NCBI GenBank assembly: GCA_905477565.1
Contig: CAJQGO010000003.1
Span: forward strand, 1 to 16,401
Length of the DNA stretch: 16,401 bases
DNA from: an uncultured Planctomycetota bacterium
Lineage (GTDB): Bacteria; Planctomycetota; Planctomycetia; Pirellulales; UBA1268
Direction: 5' to 3'
How positions within the stretch are numbered: position 1 is the first letter of the stretch; each line of letters begins with the position of its first letter. Below the pieces are notes generated by a model, which saw nothing but the letters and a program-made list of their open reading frames with translations, was not told where the DNA came from and searched no databases. The position numbers were made by a program, and so were the translations under genes. Shown here one piece after another: positions 6,193-15,200 of this stretch.

Positions 6193-8382
6193 TTAGATGC
6201 CCGCACTTATTTCTTTTGCCTGACTCAGTGATTCAGTAGTTTCAGCAAGACCAGCTACCGACAGCTTGATAACAACTTGCCAGCATCCACTCGCATCAGG
6301 TGTGACAATCCAGTGAGGCATGACGACTGTCGACTGATGAATGAGTTCAAAACCACCCTCTGATTGACTGACCGACTCGATTGGAAATGTCCAGACTCCG
6401 GCATGTCCTCCATTACTTGCCACACTACAGTCGAGGACAGCATGAATATTAAGCCAGTCATCTTCCAGACTGAGATGAGATGTTTCCTTGAGATCAAGAT
6501 GCGTTCCAAGATGCCCAAGATCTAAGCCGTCTTTGTTTCGGAAACAGCGACCAGTGGTGCGCGAAGGAAGACCAGCAAAGTTGAACTCAATAGCTATATG
6601 CTGACAGAAGTTGTCAGGCAAGTCTTCTAGCCGATATCCAATTTCAACAGTGTCAGACCCAGCTGAGAGTGTGACGGCTTTTGTAAGAGTTAATGGGATA
6701 CCCCAAACATTTCCCTTTCGTGACAAGAGCACCTGCATTCGATCTGGATTGCGGCGAATGCTTGCCTCATACGATCCTGTAGCAAAATCACCGCGTTCCA
6801 TAGCCTTTCCGGAAGCAATATCTGCTGCTGCTGCATCGACATCAAAGAAGTGGTCGATACAACTCTTCCTTCGGTTCGTATCATACTGAATCTTTTCAGC
6901 GAGCCCTTCATGCTTAAACGTAGCGAGCTGGGAAGAATCAATAATACTTCGCGCATTGCCTGGGCCGACGAGAACCTGATCATGATAAGCCTCCCGACGA
7001 CGGTCGAGCGTTGCAAGAAGATTGTGACGCTGTTTCCGGAGGTCAAACTCATACAGCATTCCACCGACAGAGGGAGCAAGCCAGAGATCAATATGCTCGT
7101 TGGAAAGTCGAACTTCCGTTTTGCTGTCAAAGTCATAGTCTGAACTCACAGCTTCTACCCATGTAGCTGGCCGACCTTCAGCGCGATCAAGTGCATTTTC
7201 AGCCGTGATTAATTCCTTATAAATTGCATTCCGGAGATGTGGCAGGTAGACACCGCCAAAAGCACCGTGCCAATACGCACAATTACATTGACCTCGATAG
7301 AGCGATGCAACAGCTTGTTGGTATGCCGTCTTATCAGCGATCGAGTTGTCAGAGAGGCGGGCAACCCGATTGCTCACCACCATCATCCGAGCGTACATCT
7401 CATTGGTTTCAGGATATCGACGCCGAAAGTTTTTCCAGGATCCACCGCGAATAAATGGAACGATAAGCGACTGACTTGGATCGCTTTGGGCATTTTGACG
7501 TGCTTTGATACATGCAACTTGTTGTTCGGGTTGAAGAGACCATTCAGTCATCTCCCGATAACTGCATTCTGGTAACCAGATTGTTCCACCTGGTGGATCA
7601 CTTCGAATCACTTCAGATGGTAGTGACATCGTGATCCATTCTTGATTTGCTTCAAGGAGACTGAAGAACCGTTGTAACCATCCGTCCTGAAAACAGGTTT
7701 TGTGGGTATCCGGCCAGACTCCGAATTTCTCTCCGTCATCACTAAAGACAGCCACAGCGCCCGGTCTGCGCGATGCAAGAAAACGGAGGTGCTCAATGGT
7801 GGCATCTGGGGATGCGAATGGAATGACATATCGCAAATGTTCACTGCCCGGAAAGACACTCATGGTGCGACCGTCGGACTCAGTGACCCAATAACGATCA
7901 AGTTCTTCGTCACAGAGTCCAGCAGCCTTGAAGTGGAAGTCATCAAGAATAGTCCACTCGACACCAGCAGTTGCGAGATCGGCTGTCATGCCCGAATCCC
8001 AGACTCTTTCGGCAACCCACATGCCTGTGACTGTGGTCTGGAGACGTTGCTCGAGCCAGTGGTTGTACTGACGAATCTGGCCGATTCGGTCGCGTGAGGG
8101 CAACATCGCGAGTATCGGTTCAGAAAATCCACCACCAACAATTTCAACTTGTCTTGCTGCGGCTAAGGAAGCCAAACGGTCGAGATATTCAGGATGGTTG
8201 CTCTCGAGCCATTCAGCAAGTGGTCCACTCGTATGTAATGCGATCCGAATAGACGGATGTTGCTGCAGGAGATCAAGAAAAGGCAGATAGCTTTTTTGAT
8301 AGGCACCTTCAACAACATCATGAAAGTTCCCAACAGGCTGATGGTCATGGAGAACAAAAACAAAGCGAACAGCGGGGTGCAT
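6193..8382 (-). CDS. Glycoside hydrolase family 57 alpha-glucan enzyme (alpha-amylase / 4-alpha-glucanotransferase)
   Basis: This 729-residue protein acts on alpha-1,4-glucans by a retaining mechanism. The N-terminal GH57 barrel starts with HDHQPVGN (12-19, the H-Q-P-x-G-N motif), contains the nucleophile in WVAERVWD (E125) and the acid/base Asp in FSDDGEKFGVWP (D215/D216). These correspond to E123 and D214 of the Thermococcus litoralis 4-alpha-glucanotransferase. The middle (roughly 300-400) resembles the helical DUF1925 region, with GQCNCAYWHGAFGGVYLPHLRNAIY a typical marker. The C-terminal half, beta-rich, corresponds to the DUF1926 beta-sandwich. No signal peptide is seen, so it should be cytoplasmic, consistent with glycogen or maltodextrin turnover. 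The galT-like gene lies 167 bases upstream on the same strand. Whether it hydrolyses or transfers cannot be read from sequence. Confidence 0.93.
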   Translation of the reverse strand: MHPAVRFVFVLHDHQPVGNFHDVVEGAYQKSYLPFLDLLQQHPSIRIALHTSGPLAEWLESNHPEYLDRLASLAAARQVEIVGGGFSEPILAMLPSRDRIGQIRQYNHWLEQRLQTTVTGMWVAERVWDSGMTADLATAGVEWTILDDFHFKAAGLCDEELDRYWVTESDGRTMSVFPGSEHLRYVIPFASPDATIEHLRFLASRRPGAVAVFSDDGEKFGVWPDTHKTCFQDGWLQRFFSLLEANQEWITMSLPSEVIRSDPPGGTIWLPECSYREMTEWSLQPEQQVACIKARQNAQSDPSQSLIVPFIRGGSWKNFRRRYPETNEMYARMMVVSNRVARLSDNSIADKTAYQQAVASLYRGQCNCAYWHGAFGGVYLPHLRNAIYKELITAENALDRAEGRPATWVEAVSSDYDFDSKTEVRLSNEHIDLWLAPSVGGMLYEFDLRKQRHNLLATLDRRREAYHDQVLVGPGNARSIIDSSQLATFKHEGLAEKIQYDTNRRKSCIDHFFDVDAAAADIASGKAMERGDFATGSYEASIRRNPDRMQVLLSRKGNVWGIPLTLTKAVTLSAGSDTVEIGYRLEDLPDNFCQHIAIEFNFAGLPSRTTGRCFRNKDGLDLGHLGTHLDLKETSHLSLEDDWLNIHAVLDCSVASNGGHAGVWTFPIESVSQSEGGFELIHQSTVVMPHWIVTPDASGCWQVVIKLSVAGLAETTESLSQAKEISAGI

Positions 8383-8498
8383 ACGTAAAGCATTCCAAAG
8401 GACATGTGACCGAAACGATTTTCATATTTTCTGGAACCCGCGCCAAACGCTATTAACAGATTCTATGAAGCACTAAGCCATATCACCGTAAAGGTCAT

Positions 8499-8530
8499 AC
8501 CGGCTCTAGGGACTAGGAAAGTTTGCCGGT
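8499..8530 (-). terminator. Possible hairpin after the galT-like gene
   Basis: ACCGGC (8499-8504) and GCCGGT (8525-8530) form a 6-bp inverted repeat starting 19 bases beyond the galT stop. The 20-base loop holds a second small CTAG/CTAG pairing. No T-run follows on the minus strand, so a classical terminator is not certain; it could also be a structured leader of the GH57 gene. Confidence 0.3.
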
Positions 8531-8549
8531 GTCAGGATCCTTGTCTGGA

Positions 8550-9578
8550 TTACTTGGGCTCTTCCCAAGAGCCTGTTTCACGAAGTAAACCTGCCGCTTC
8601 ATCAGGAGGAATTGTTGAGATGTGATACCCGGTGCCGAGTTCGAATCCGGCAAGGGGTGCAATCCGTGGGAGAACCTCAAGGTGCCAATGCCAATGAGTA
8701 GCAGCTTCGTCGAATAAAAGAGATGGAACAAACGGAAATTGATGAAGCCACCAATTGTAGCTTGCGTTAGGTACCAGTTGATTGAGCGCTCCAACACATT
8801 GTTTGGTAAAGCGTGCAATCTCTTCCATCTGGCTATGGGGCTCAGTGTGAAAAAAACATGAAGGTTCATTACGAATAAGCCACACCTCAAAAGGTTGGCG
8901 AGGCGCTGATGGAACGATTGCTACGAAACTCTTATACGTGTGAACAATACGGTTCTCACTCTCTGCCTCAGACAAAATGTTTTCGAATAGGTTTGGTTGA
9001 CGAATGACCTGTTGACACTTTGTTGAGATTGTTGGTGGCGTGCGGTCAATCGCAATCAGTTGGCTGTGGACATGTGCTAGGGAAGCTCCTGCCTGAACGC
9101 CACCATTTTTGAAGAGGGTCGCCCATACGATTTCAGGATTGGCAGAGAATTGTTTCATTCGCTGCTGGCAGAGTTTCCAGACATTCACCCAATCATCAAA
9201 AGGGACTTCGAGAACCGACTCAATGTGGTGGGGTGACTCGATGACCACTTCATGAACACCAGAGGCATGCACGGCTTTTGCCTTGGGTATGTGTGTGTCG
9301 GCATTATCACTGCCCTGTGTAGACGACTTCATCTCAACAACAGGATAGGCATTGGGAATAATCCTCGATTTCCAATCCTGAGAGTCGATCGTTGGCCACT
9401 GTTGCACTGGATCTGGAGTGAGACGCGAATTCTCTATACAGAACGGACAGTCTGCTTGCCGGCAATTCAAAAGATTATTCGGGCGGTCAGCACGTCGTGG
9501 GGCGAGAAAAATATTCCGGTCTGCGAGAGGGTCATAGTGAACTGTGGGTTCTCTCGAATGATCAAATGAGAAGGACAT
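8550..9578 (-). CDS. galT: GalT-family nucleotidylyltransferase (galactose-1-phosphate uridylyltransferase-like)
   Basis: This 342-residue HIT-superfamily enzyme transfers a nucleotide between a nucleotide sugar and a sugar-1-phosphate through a nucleotidyl-histidine intermediate. Zinc ligands are visible as C44-x-x-C47 (CPFC), the H118 site in VVIESPHH and H169. The catalytic motif is H169-V-H171-S-Q173, with H171 as the nucleophile. A second metal-site HxH occurs in THWHWHLEVLPR. Length fits the GalT family (about 350 residues). True GalT cannot be separated from its relatives by eye: a related enzyme acting on ADP-glucose is an alternative, and the GH57 neighbour would suit that. The next gene on the strand is GH57, 167 bases on. 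It is divergent from ahpC, with 172 bases between starts. No Shine-Dalgarno stands out. Confidence 0.88.
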   Translation of the reverse strand: MSFSFDHSREPTVHYDPLADRNIFLAPRRADRPNNLLNCRQADCPFCIENSRLTPDPVQQWPTIDSQDWKSRIIPNAYPVVEMKSSTQGSDNADTHIPKAKAVHASGVHEVVIESPHHIESVLEVPFDDWVNVWKLCQQRMKQFSANPEIVWATLFKNGGVQAGASLAHVHSQLIAIDRTPPTISTKCQQVIRQPNLFENILSEAESENRIVHTYKSFVAIVPSAPRQPFEVWLIRNEPSCFFHTEPHSQMEEIARFTKQCVGALNQLVPNASYNWWLHQFPFVPSLLFDEAATHWHWHLEVLPRIAPLAGFELGTGYHISTIPPDEAAGLLRETGSWEEPK

Positions 9579-9624
9579 ACGTGAACCACTCGAATGAATT
9601 GGAAAGGGGAAAACGGCCCTCTTA

Positions 9625-9653
9625 TTGAACGCTACAATCGTCGCCCGTACACT
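9625..9653 (+). promoter_or_regulatory. Candidate sigma-70-type promoter for the peroxiredoxin gene
   Basis: TTGAAC (9625-9630) and TACACT (9648-9653) are separated by 17 bases and each matches the consensus at four of six positions. The -10 hexamer is about 98 bases before the peroxiredoxin ATG, leaving a long leader. It is the best candidate in the 172-base divergent region, but matches of this quality occur by chance. Confidence 0.3.
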
Positions 9654-9750
9654 CAGAGCCTATAACAAGTTGGGTTACAAAGTGTCATTCATCAGAGTGC
9701 ATTTCCGCAAAGACGTATACACAGATTTTTAGACATTCGGAGAGAACACC

Positions 9751-10281
9751 ATGCTTACAGTTGGCGACGAGTTTCCCCAGTTTTCTGTCCAAGCCTGTAC
9801 AGGTACGGAAAAGGAAGACATCAAGTTGCTCACATCGGCTGACTATTCGGGAAAGTGGACGGTGTACTTTTTTTACCCAAAAGATTTTACGTTTGTTTGT
9901 CCTACGGAATTAGCTGAGTTTAACAAACAACTTAAATCATTTTCGGATCGTGATACGAGTGTTGTTGGTGGCAGTACCGATAATGAATGGTGTCATATGA
10001 TGTGGCGACGCTCACATGCAGATCTAAAAGATCTCGCATACCCACTGATTGCAGCACAGAAGTTGGGTGCCGAACTCGGTATACTTGAGCAAACAGAAGG
10101 ATACTGTCAGCGGGCGACATTTATTGTTGATCCACATGGAGTAATCCAATGGGTTGATGTGAATCAAGGGCGTGTTGGCCGAAATGTGGCAGAAGTCATA
10201 CGCGTACTTGATGCCCTTCAAAGCGATGAACTGTGCCCGTGCAATTGGAAAAAGGGCGATCCTTACGTAAACGTTGGCTGA
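9751..10281 (+). CDS. ahpC: AhpC-type peroxiredoxin (three-cysteine, mycobacterial-like)
   Basis: This 176-residue cytoplasmic thiol peroxidase reduces hydrogen peroxide and organic hydroperoxides. The peroxidatic cysteine is C50 in FYPKDFTFVCPTE, with the supporting Thr and Pro of the P-x-x-x-T/S-x-x-C pattern. The C-terminal motif DELCPCNWKKGDPYV (159-173) carries C162 and C164. That double-cysteine arrangement (C-x-C-N-W-x-K-G-D) is the one of Mycobacterium tuberculosis AhpC, in which both cysteines act as resolving residues and AhpD can serve as reductant. No ahpD or ahpF is near, so the electron donor is unknown. Extra cysteines are at C16, C81 and C119. The start has a good Shine-Dalgarno, GGAGAG at 9739-9744. 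The DgkA-like kinase follows 45 bases later on the same strand. Confidence 0.95.
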   Translation: MLTVGDEFPQFSVQACTGTEKEDIKLLTSADYSGKWTVYFFYPKDFTFVCPTELAEFNKQLKSFSDRDTSVVGGSTDNEWCHMMWRRSHADLKDLAYPLIAAQKLGAELGILEQTEGYCQRATFIVDPHGVIQWVDVNQGRVGRNVAEVIRVLDALQSDELCPCNWKKGDPYVNVG

Positions 10282-10326
10282 TTTTTTCACGGATGGGATT
10301 CGGTCGTTCTGCTGGAGAGACTTTCT

Positions 10327-10713
10327 ATGCGTAGTCGACTCCGTTCTCATTCATGGAAAAACAAGTTCGGTCATGCTCTGCGAGGCCTTCAACGCGCTTT
10401 TCGCACACAACATAGTTTTGCGATCCACATATTCATTGCATGTGTTGCTGTTGTTGCTGCTGCTTTGTTCAGGGTGACAATAATTGAATGGGGACTCATT
10501 GCTGCTGCCATTGGGATGGTGCTTGTAGCAGAAACATTCAATACGGCGATTGAGTCATTGGCACGTGCCGTTGATACACAGTTTCATCCACGATTACGTG
10601 ACGCACTGGACATTGCCAGTGCTGCCGTTCTCCTGGCGTCGGGAACTGCGGTTGTGATCGGGTTCTGTATCTTTGTGCCAGCACTCTACAGATTGTTTTG
10701 TAGCGTCTTGTAG
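10327..10713 (+). CDS. dgkA: Diacylglycerol/undecaprenol kinase family (DgkA-like)
   Basis: This 128-residue integral membrane lipid kinase phosphorylates diacylglycerol or undecaprenol with ATP, feeding phosphatidate or the C55 carrier pool. The family pattern is clear: KFGHALRGLQRAFRTQHSFAIH (13-34) is the amphipathic surface helix region. Two membrane helices follow at about 35-49 and 54-71. VAETFNTAIESLARAVD (67-83) gives the metal/catalytic residues E69, N72 and E76, and RDALDIASAAVLL (91-103) the nucleotide-binding D95. A third helix covers about 98-118. These residue numbers coincide with E. coli DgkA. The ATG has GGAGAGA (10314-10320) 6 bases upstream. It is probably cotranscribed with the peroxiredoxin. 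Substrate (diacylglycerol or undecaprenol) cannot be decided from sequence. Confidence 0.92.
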   Translation: MRSRLRSHSWKNKFGHALRGLQRAFRTQHSFAIHIFIACVAVVAAALFRVTIIEWGLIAAAIGMVLVAETFNTAIESLARAVDTQFHPRLRDALDIASAAVLLASGTAVVIGFCIFVPALYRLFCSVL

Positions 10714-10719
10714 GCTGCT

Positions 10720-12009
10720 TTACTTTTGTATGTCGTAGCAGAACATATTGTCTCCGTCGCGGACGTAGAGCATGCCATCAACAATCACCGGGTGTGCCCA
10801 GCAGGGACTGTCACCACTATCAGGGATTTGAAAATACGACACCTCTTCGAAAGCAGCCGGATCTGCTTTTACCAGAGCAAGAACGCCATTTTGGTACTGC
10901 ACATACAGGTGTCCATCAGCTGCAACAATGGCTGCTGACTTCTGTCCACCAACGGTACTCCGGTTCTTCCATACCACCTCACCCGTCATCAATTCAGCAC
11001 AGATAATGATTGGCTGGTCATCAGCACACCCGTAGAGGTGATTGTCAATGAGAACAACGCCTCCGTGCTTATTTGCTAACTCTTTTTTAAGAGGAAAGAT
11101 TTCCTTTGACGTTACTGATCCACCCGGACCAGGAACTTGCTGGATGAGTGCTCCTCCTCTTTTATATCCAGCTACAAAATAGACAAGATCGTCCTTGATA
11201 ATCGGTGTCGGAATAACTGCCGTTGTCTTTTCGATTGGGAATGTCCATTGGAGTTTTCCTGTTTCAGCATCAACAGCAAATGCTCCAGAGGCAGTCGTTT
11301 GCACGTATATTTTTTTGCCAGCAATTTCGCTGATAACAATCGAGGCATGGCCCGCACCACGATCTTCTGGAACAGTACATTTCCAGATAATACTGCCGTC
11401 ATTTTTATTAAGCGCAACCATAGTCGTTTGGCTGCCACCTGGTGTACAAACAAGTTTGTCACCATCAATGAGAACAGATTCACTGTAACCCCAATTATCA
11501 CCTTTTGTGCCACCCAAAGCGGTCTTTAAATCAACAGCTTTTCCAAATGTTCCGGTCTCGGCCTCGCAGCCAATGAGTTTGCCATGTGGTGTGATGACAT
11601 AGACGATTCCGTCAGCAATGGTTGGGGTGCTTCGAGAACCCTGCCAGTCATCTTTTCCATTATTCCATGCATCACCTGTTTTTGTATGCCAGATTGGCTT
11701 CCCAGTGCTACGGTCAAAGCATGAGAGGTATTCATCAGCATCGGATGCAGTTGAGGGGCCATCACCCAGTGTAAAAATCCTATCCCCTACAATAGCCAGA
11801 CTGGCATAGCCACGGCCGGCACCAGCTGAACGCCAGACAAGCTTTGGGCCTTCTTCAGGCCATGATTCGAGCAAGTCGGTGTCAGGAGCAATGCCGGTAC
11901 GGCTGCTACCACGAAACGTTGGCCAATCAGTTGCATGCGCTGCTTGAAGAAAGAAACAGCAGAACATAACTAAGAAAATATGGTGAAAGTTGCTCGGGAA
12001 GCACCGCAT
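10720..12009 (-). CDS. Secreted PQQ-like beta-propeller repeat protein
   Basis: I place the start at the ATG at 12009, giving 429 residues, because GGAG lies 8 bases upstream and the protein then opens with a proper signal peptide. The Arg is followed by a hydrophobic core at about 10-21 and A-H-A cleavage after residue 26. An in-frame upstream ATG at 12054 would add 15 hydrophilic residues before the signal and has no Shine-Dalgarno. The mature protein begins TDWPTFRGSSRTG, the typical opening of PQQ-repeat proteins in Planctomycetota. Repeats built on G-x-x-Y-x-x-x-x-x-G-x-x-x-A-x-x-x-x-T-G-x-x-x-W are visible, for example CFDRSTGKPIWHTKTG, ALNKNDGSIIWKCT, AVDAETGKLQWTF and AELMTGEVVWKNRS, which should make an eight-bladed propeller. 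No catalytic residues or haem motif are seen, so it is more likely structural or BamB-like than a dehydrogenase. Its location should be periplasmic. It ends 6 bases from the convergent lipid kinase. Confidence 0.92.
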   Translation of the reverse strand: MRCFPSNFHHIFLVMFCCFFLQAAHATDWPTFRGSSRTGIAPDTDLLESWPEEGPKLVWRSAGAGRGYASLAIVGDRIFTLGDGPSTASDADEYLSCFDRSTGKPIWHTKTGDAWNNGKDDWQGSRSTPTIADGIVYVITPHGKLIGCEAETGTFGKAVDLKTALGGTKGDNWGYSESVLIDGDKLVCTPGGSQTTMVALNKNDGSIIWKCTVPEDRGAGHASIVISEIAGKKIYVQTTASGAFAVDAETGKLQWTFPIEKTTAVIPTPIIKDDLVYFVAGYKRGGALIQQVPGPGGSVTSKEIFPLKKELANKHGGVVLIDNHLYGCADDQPIIICAELMTGEVVWKNRSTVGGQKSAAIVAADGHLYVQYQNGVLALVKADPAAFEEVSYFQIPDSGDSPCWAHPVIVDGMLYVRDGDNMFCYDIQK

Positions 12010-12079
12010 GAAATTTTCTCCAGATGTGTTGGCCGAGGCTTCGTGCACCGGCAATGTATTGTTTTAGTATGACGATTCT

Positions 12080-12124
12080 CGATGTATTCGACCACTCACC
12101 AACCACATCAACCGGATACATTCG
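12080..12124. repeat. Imperfect inverted repeat with 11-bp stem
   Basis: CGATGTATTCG (12080-12090) can pair with CGGATACATTCG (12113-12124) as an 11-bp stem with one bulged T and one G-T pair, with a 22-base loop. It lies 71-115 bases upstream of the PQQ-protein start. It could be an RNA leader structure or an operator; the sequence does not say which. Confidence 0.4.
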
Positions 12125-12226
12125 ATAGTTGAATTAAATGGTGGTCTCATTGGCTCATCGCCACATCCATTTCTGTACAGAGCCATGTAACGAGTATGGG
12201 CAATCTTACGGGTGGAGAAAGTACAC

Positions 12227-12238
12227 CACACATGTGTG
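12227..12238. repeat. Perfect 12-bp palindrome CACACATGTGTG
   Basis: This perfect palindrome is centred at 12232/12233, about 40 bases past the pump stop and 218 bases upstream of the PQQ-protein start. Symmetry beyond the core is partial. It is compatible with a dimeric repressor or activator site, or may be chance. Confidence 0.35.
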
Positions 12239-12277
12239 AGGTCAACCAAAAGAGTCATCACAACTCTGAAGACTGAT

Positions 12278-15200
12278 TCACGATACAACAGACGTTTTTG
12301 TATCTTTTTTTCGGCCAAACCACATGATGACTGAGTAGAAGACTGGTGTGAAGAAAATGCCAAAAACAGTGACCCCAAGCATGCCGGAAAAGACTGCTGT
12401 TCCAAGGGCCACTCGCATCTCAGCACCAGCACCTCGGCCAATGAGTAGCGGCACGACACCAAGAATAAAGGCAAGAGATGTCATCAATATTGGCCGTAAA
12501 CGTTGGGTTGCTGCTTCAAGAACTGCCTGAGTGCGTGGAAGTCCGTCAGCCTCACGCTGCTTGGCAAACTCAACAATTAAGATCGCATTCTTGGCTGCCA
12601 GACCAACAAGAACGAGAAGCCCAATTTGAGTAAAAATATTGTTATCGCTTCCAGCAATCCAGACACCTGATATTGCAGCTAAAAGACACATTGGAACGAT
12701 CAAGATAACAGCAAGCGGAAGGAGCCAACTCTCATATTGAGCTGCGAGTACGAGAAAAACAAAAAGAGTACCCATCGCAAAGACAAAGGTCGCTGTATTC
12801 CCGGCAAGAATCTGTTGTAGAGACAGGTCGGTCCATTCGAAGTCGATCCCTCGCGGAAGGAGTCCCTGTCCGGCTGGTGGTTGGCCCGCTAGCGTTTCAA
12901 CCAGTGCAATGGCGTCACCAGAACTTGTTCCAGAGAGTGTTGATCCTGAGAGGTCTGCCGACGGTGCAAGGTTATAGCGAGTGACAACAGCCGGTCCACT
13001 TGTTTCTTCAACTGTCAGGAGGGTTGCCAGCGGTACCATTTCACCGTCAGAGTTGCGAACTTCAAGTCTCCCAATGTCTTCCGGAAGCATCCGGAAGGGA
13101 GCATCGGCCTGAGCCATAACCTGCCAATTCCTTCCAAAGGCTGTGAAGTCGTTGACATATGTACTTCCAAGATAAACCTGGAGCGTCTGATGAATAGACT
13201 CAATTGAGACACCAGCAGCTTTTGCTTTTGTACGATCGATATTGATAAACAGTTGTGGCTGGTTTGCCTTGAAACTTGAAAAGAGCCCAACGAGTCCTGG
13301 TTGTGCTGCAAGCGCATCAGCGAGACCGGCAGTTGTTTGTTCCAGTTCGGTCGATCCATGACCTGTACGATCACGAATCTGCAATTTAAAACCACCGGTG
13401 TTTCCAAGACCATCAATAGGAGGAGCATTAAAGACCACACAGCGAGCATCACGGACTCGATAGAAATCTTTCCGTAGCTTTCGAGCGATTGCAAAAGATG
13501 ACTGTTCTGAGTGCACAGTTCGACTTGCAAACGGATCAAGAATGACAAACATGCCACCAGCATTCGACAGGCTAACGCTCGATAGTAAAGAGTAACCAGA
13601 GACAGATATCGTATGCGCAACACCTGGTGTCTTGGCAGCAATCTTCTCTAATTCAGCAATGACTTCTGCTGTTCGTTCATGACTTGCTCCTTCAGGGAGC
13701 GTCGCGTTGACGAGCAGATACCCTTTGTCCTGTTCTGGAATGAATCCGACGGGAACAGTATTAAAACCAAAATAGGTGAGTCCCATCAGTGCGATGTACA
13801 CCCCGACCATCACGATGCCAACTTTTAAAAGAAGTCCAACGACTACTCCATAGACTCCTGTTGTGACATCAAAGAACAGATTAAAGAGTTTGAAAAAACC
13901 TGCCAGCAGCATGTTGAAAAGGGGTGCAAGAAAAGACCCGCAAACAAAGCCAATGCCAAATATACAAAGACGGAGGGCCCAGATAGTAAGAACAGGTTGG
14001 GAGCCATCAGCCAAACCAGTCCAGACAATAACAAAGTCTTCAGTGAGCCAAATTGTCATTAAGCCAAAGAGAAGACCAATGACGATGACAGGCAGCGGGT
14101 CATTCCGTTGGTGTTTTGGGCTCGTTGAATCTGATGCATCGTGACTGTTAAAAAGAATAGCAGCCAGTGCAGGAGAAAGTGTAAGAGAATTAATCGCTGA
14201 AAAGACTGTGCTGGCGGCAATCGTGATAGCAAATTGGCGATAGAACTCACCACTGATACCGGTAATAAAAGCTGTTGGTACAAAAACTGCTGCAAGAACC
14301 AATGCGATTGCAATGAGTGCACCACTCACTTCACGCATCGCCTGACGAGCAGCCTCACGCGGTGGAAGTCCCTGACGAATCAACCGCTCAACATTCTCTA
14401 CCACAACAATGGCATCGTCGACTACGATCCCAATAGCGAGCACGAGTCCAAATAGTGACAGGTTGTTCAGCGAAAAACCAAGGCCTGCCATAACAGCAAA
14501 CGCGCCAATCAAAGAGACCGGTACGGCAATCATTGGAATCAACGTTGCCCGCCAGTTTTGCAGGAACAACAGAACTACAACAAAGACAAGAATGACTGCC
14601 TCGAACAGTGTCTTGATGACCTCTTGAATGCTTTCCTCAACAAAAACAGTTGTGTCATAGAGCACACCATAATTCAGTCCGGTAGGAAAGTTTGCAGCAA
14701 GCCTCTCCATTTCGTTACGAACGCGTTTTGCTGTTGCAATGGCATTTGACCCAGGTCGCTGATAGATCGCCATCGTAATGGCTTCGCTACCATCAACGCT
14801 ACTCGCTGTATCTTCATTTTTTGCACCAAGTTCTACTCTGCCAACATCACGAATGCGAACAATCTCTCGGCCAACAGCAGGTGCGTCTTTTGTTGCATTG
14901 GATTCATGACCAGTTTTGATAATGACGTCTGCAAATTCCTCTGGATCCAATAGTCGACCTGTCGTGTTGAGAGGTACCTGGAATGCGATTCCCGGAGTAG
15001 CAGGTGGTTGACCAAGCCGCCCGGCTGGCACCTGAATATTTTGTTCCTGCAATGCTCTGACGACATCACCAGCGGTCATACTGCGAGTTGCAAGTTCATC
15101 TGGATCGAGCCAGATTCGCATGGAGTAGTCCCGAGCTCCAAGAAAAGACACATCGCCGACACCATCAAGCCGTGCAATTGCATCTTTTACTTGAATCAAG

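Larger units (their letters stand above)
12010..12277. other. Non-coding region between RND pump and PQQ-protein genes
   Basis: These 268 bases lie after the pump stop and before the PQQ-protein start, both on the minus strand. No convincing gene is present. The stretch holds two inverted repeats described separately (12080-12124 and 12227-12238). It must contain the end of the pump transcript or the promoter of the PQQ protein, but no T-rich terminator is obvious. Confidence 0.5.

Noticed and set aside
6690..7136. 148-codon frame inside the GH57 gene
   Set aside because: It is an alternative frame of the GH57 C-terminal region with low-complexity composition and no motif.
10436..10464. GTTGCTGTTGTTGCTGCTGC-like repetitive stretch
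   Set aside because: It encodes the Val/Ala-rich first membrane helix of the lipid kinase; coding composition explains it.
10700..10730. Terminator between the convergent dgkA-like and PQQ-protein genes
   Set aside because: GTAGC/GCTGC forms only a 5-bp stem with a wobble pair and an interrupted T-run, overlapping the coding end; too weak to call.
13015..13641. 208-codon frame on the minus strand inside the RND pump gene
   Set aside because: It overlaps the pump coding sequence in another frame and its product has no domain pattern, whereas the pump reading is unmistakable.
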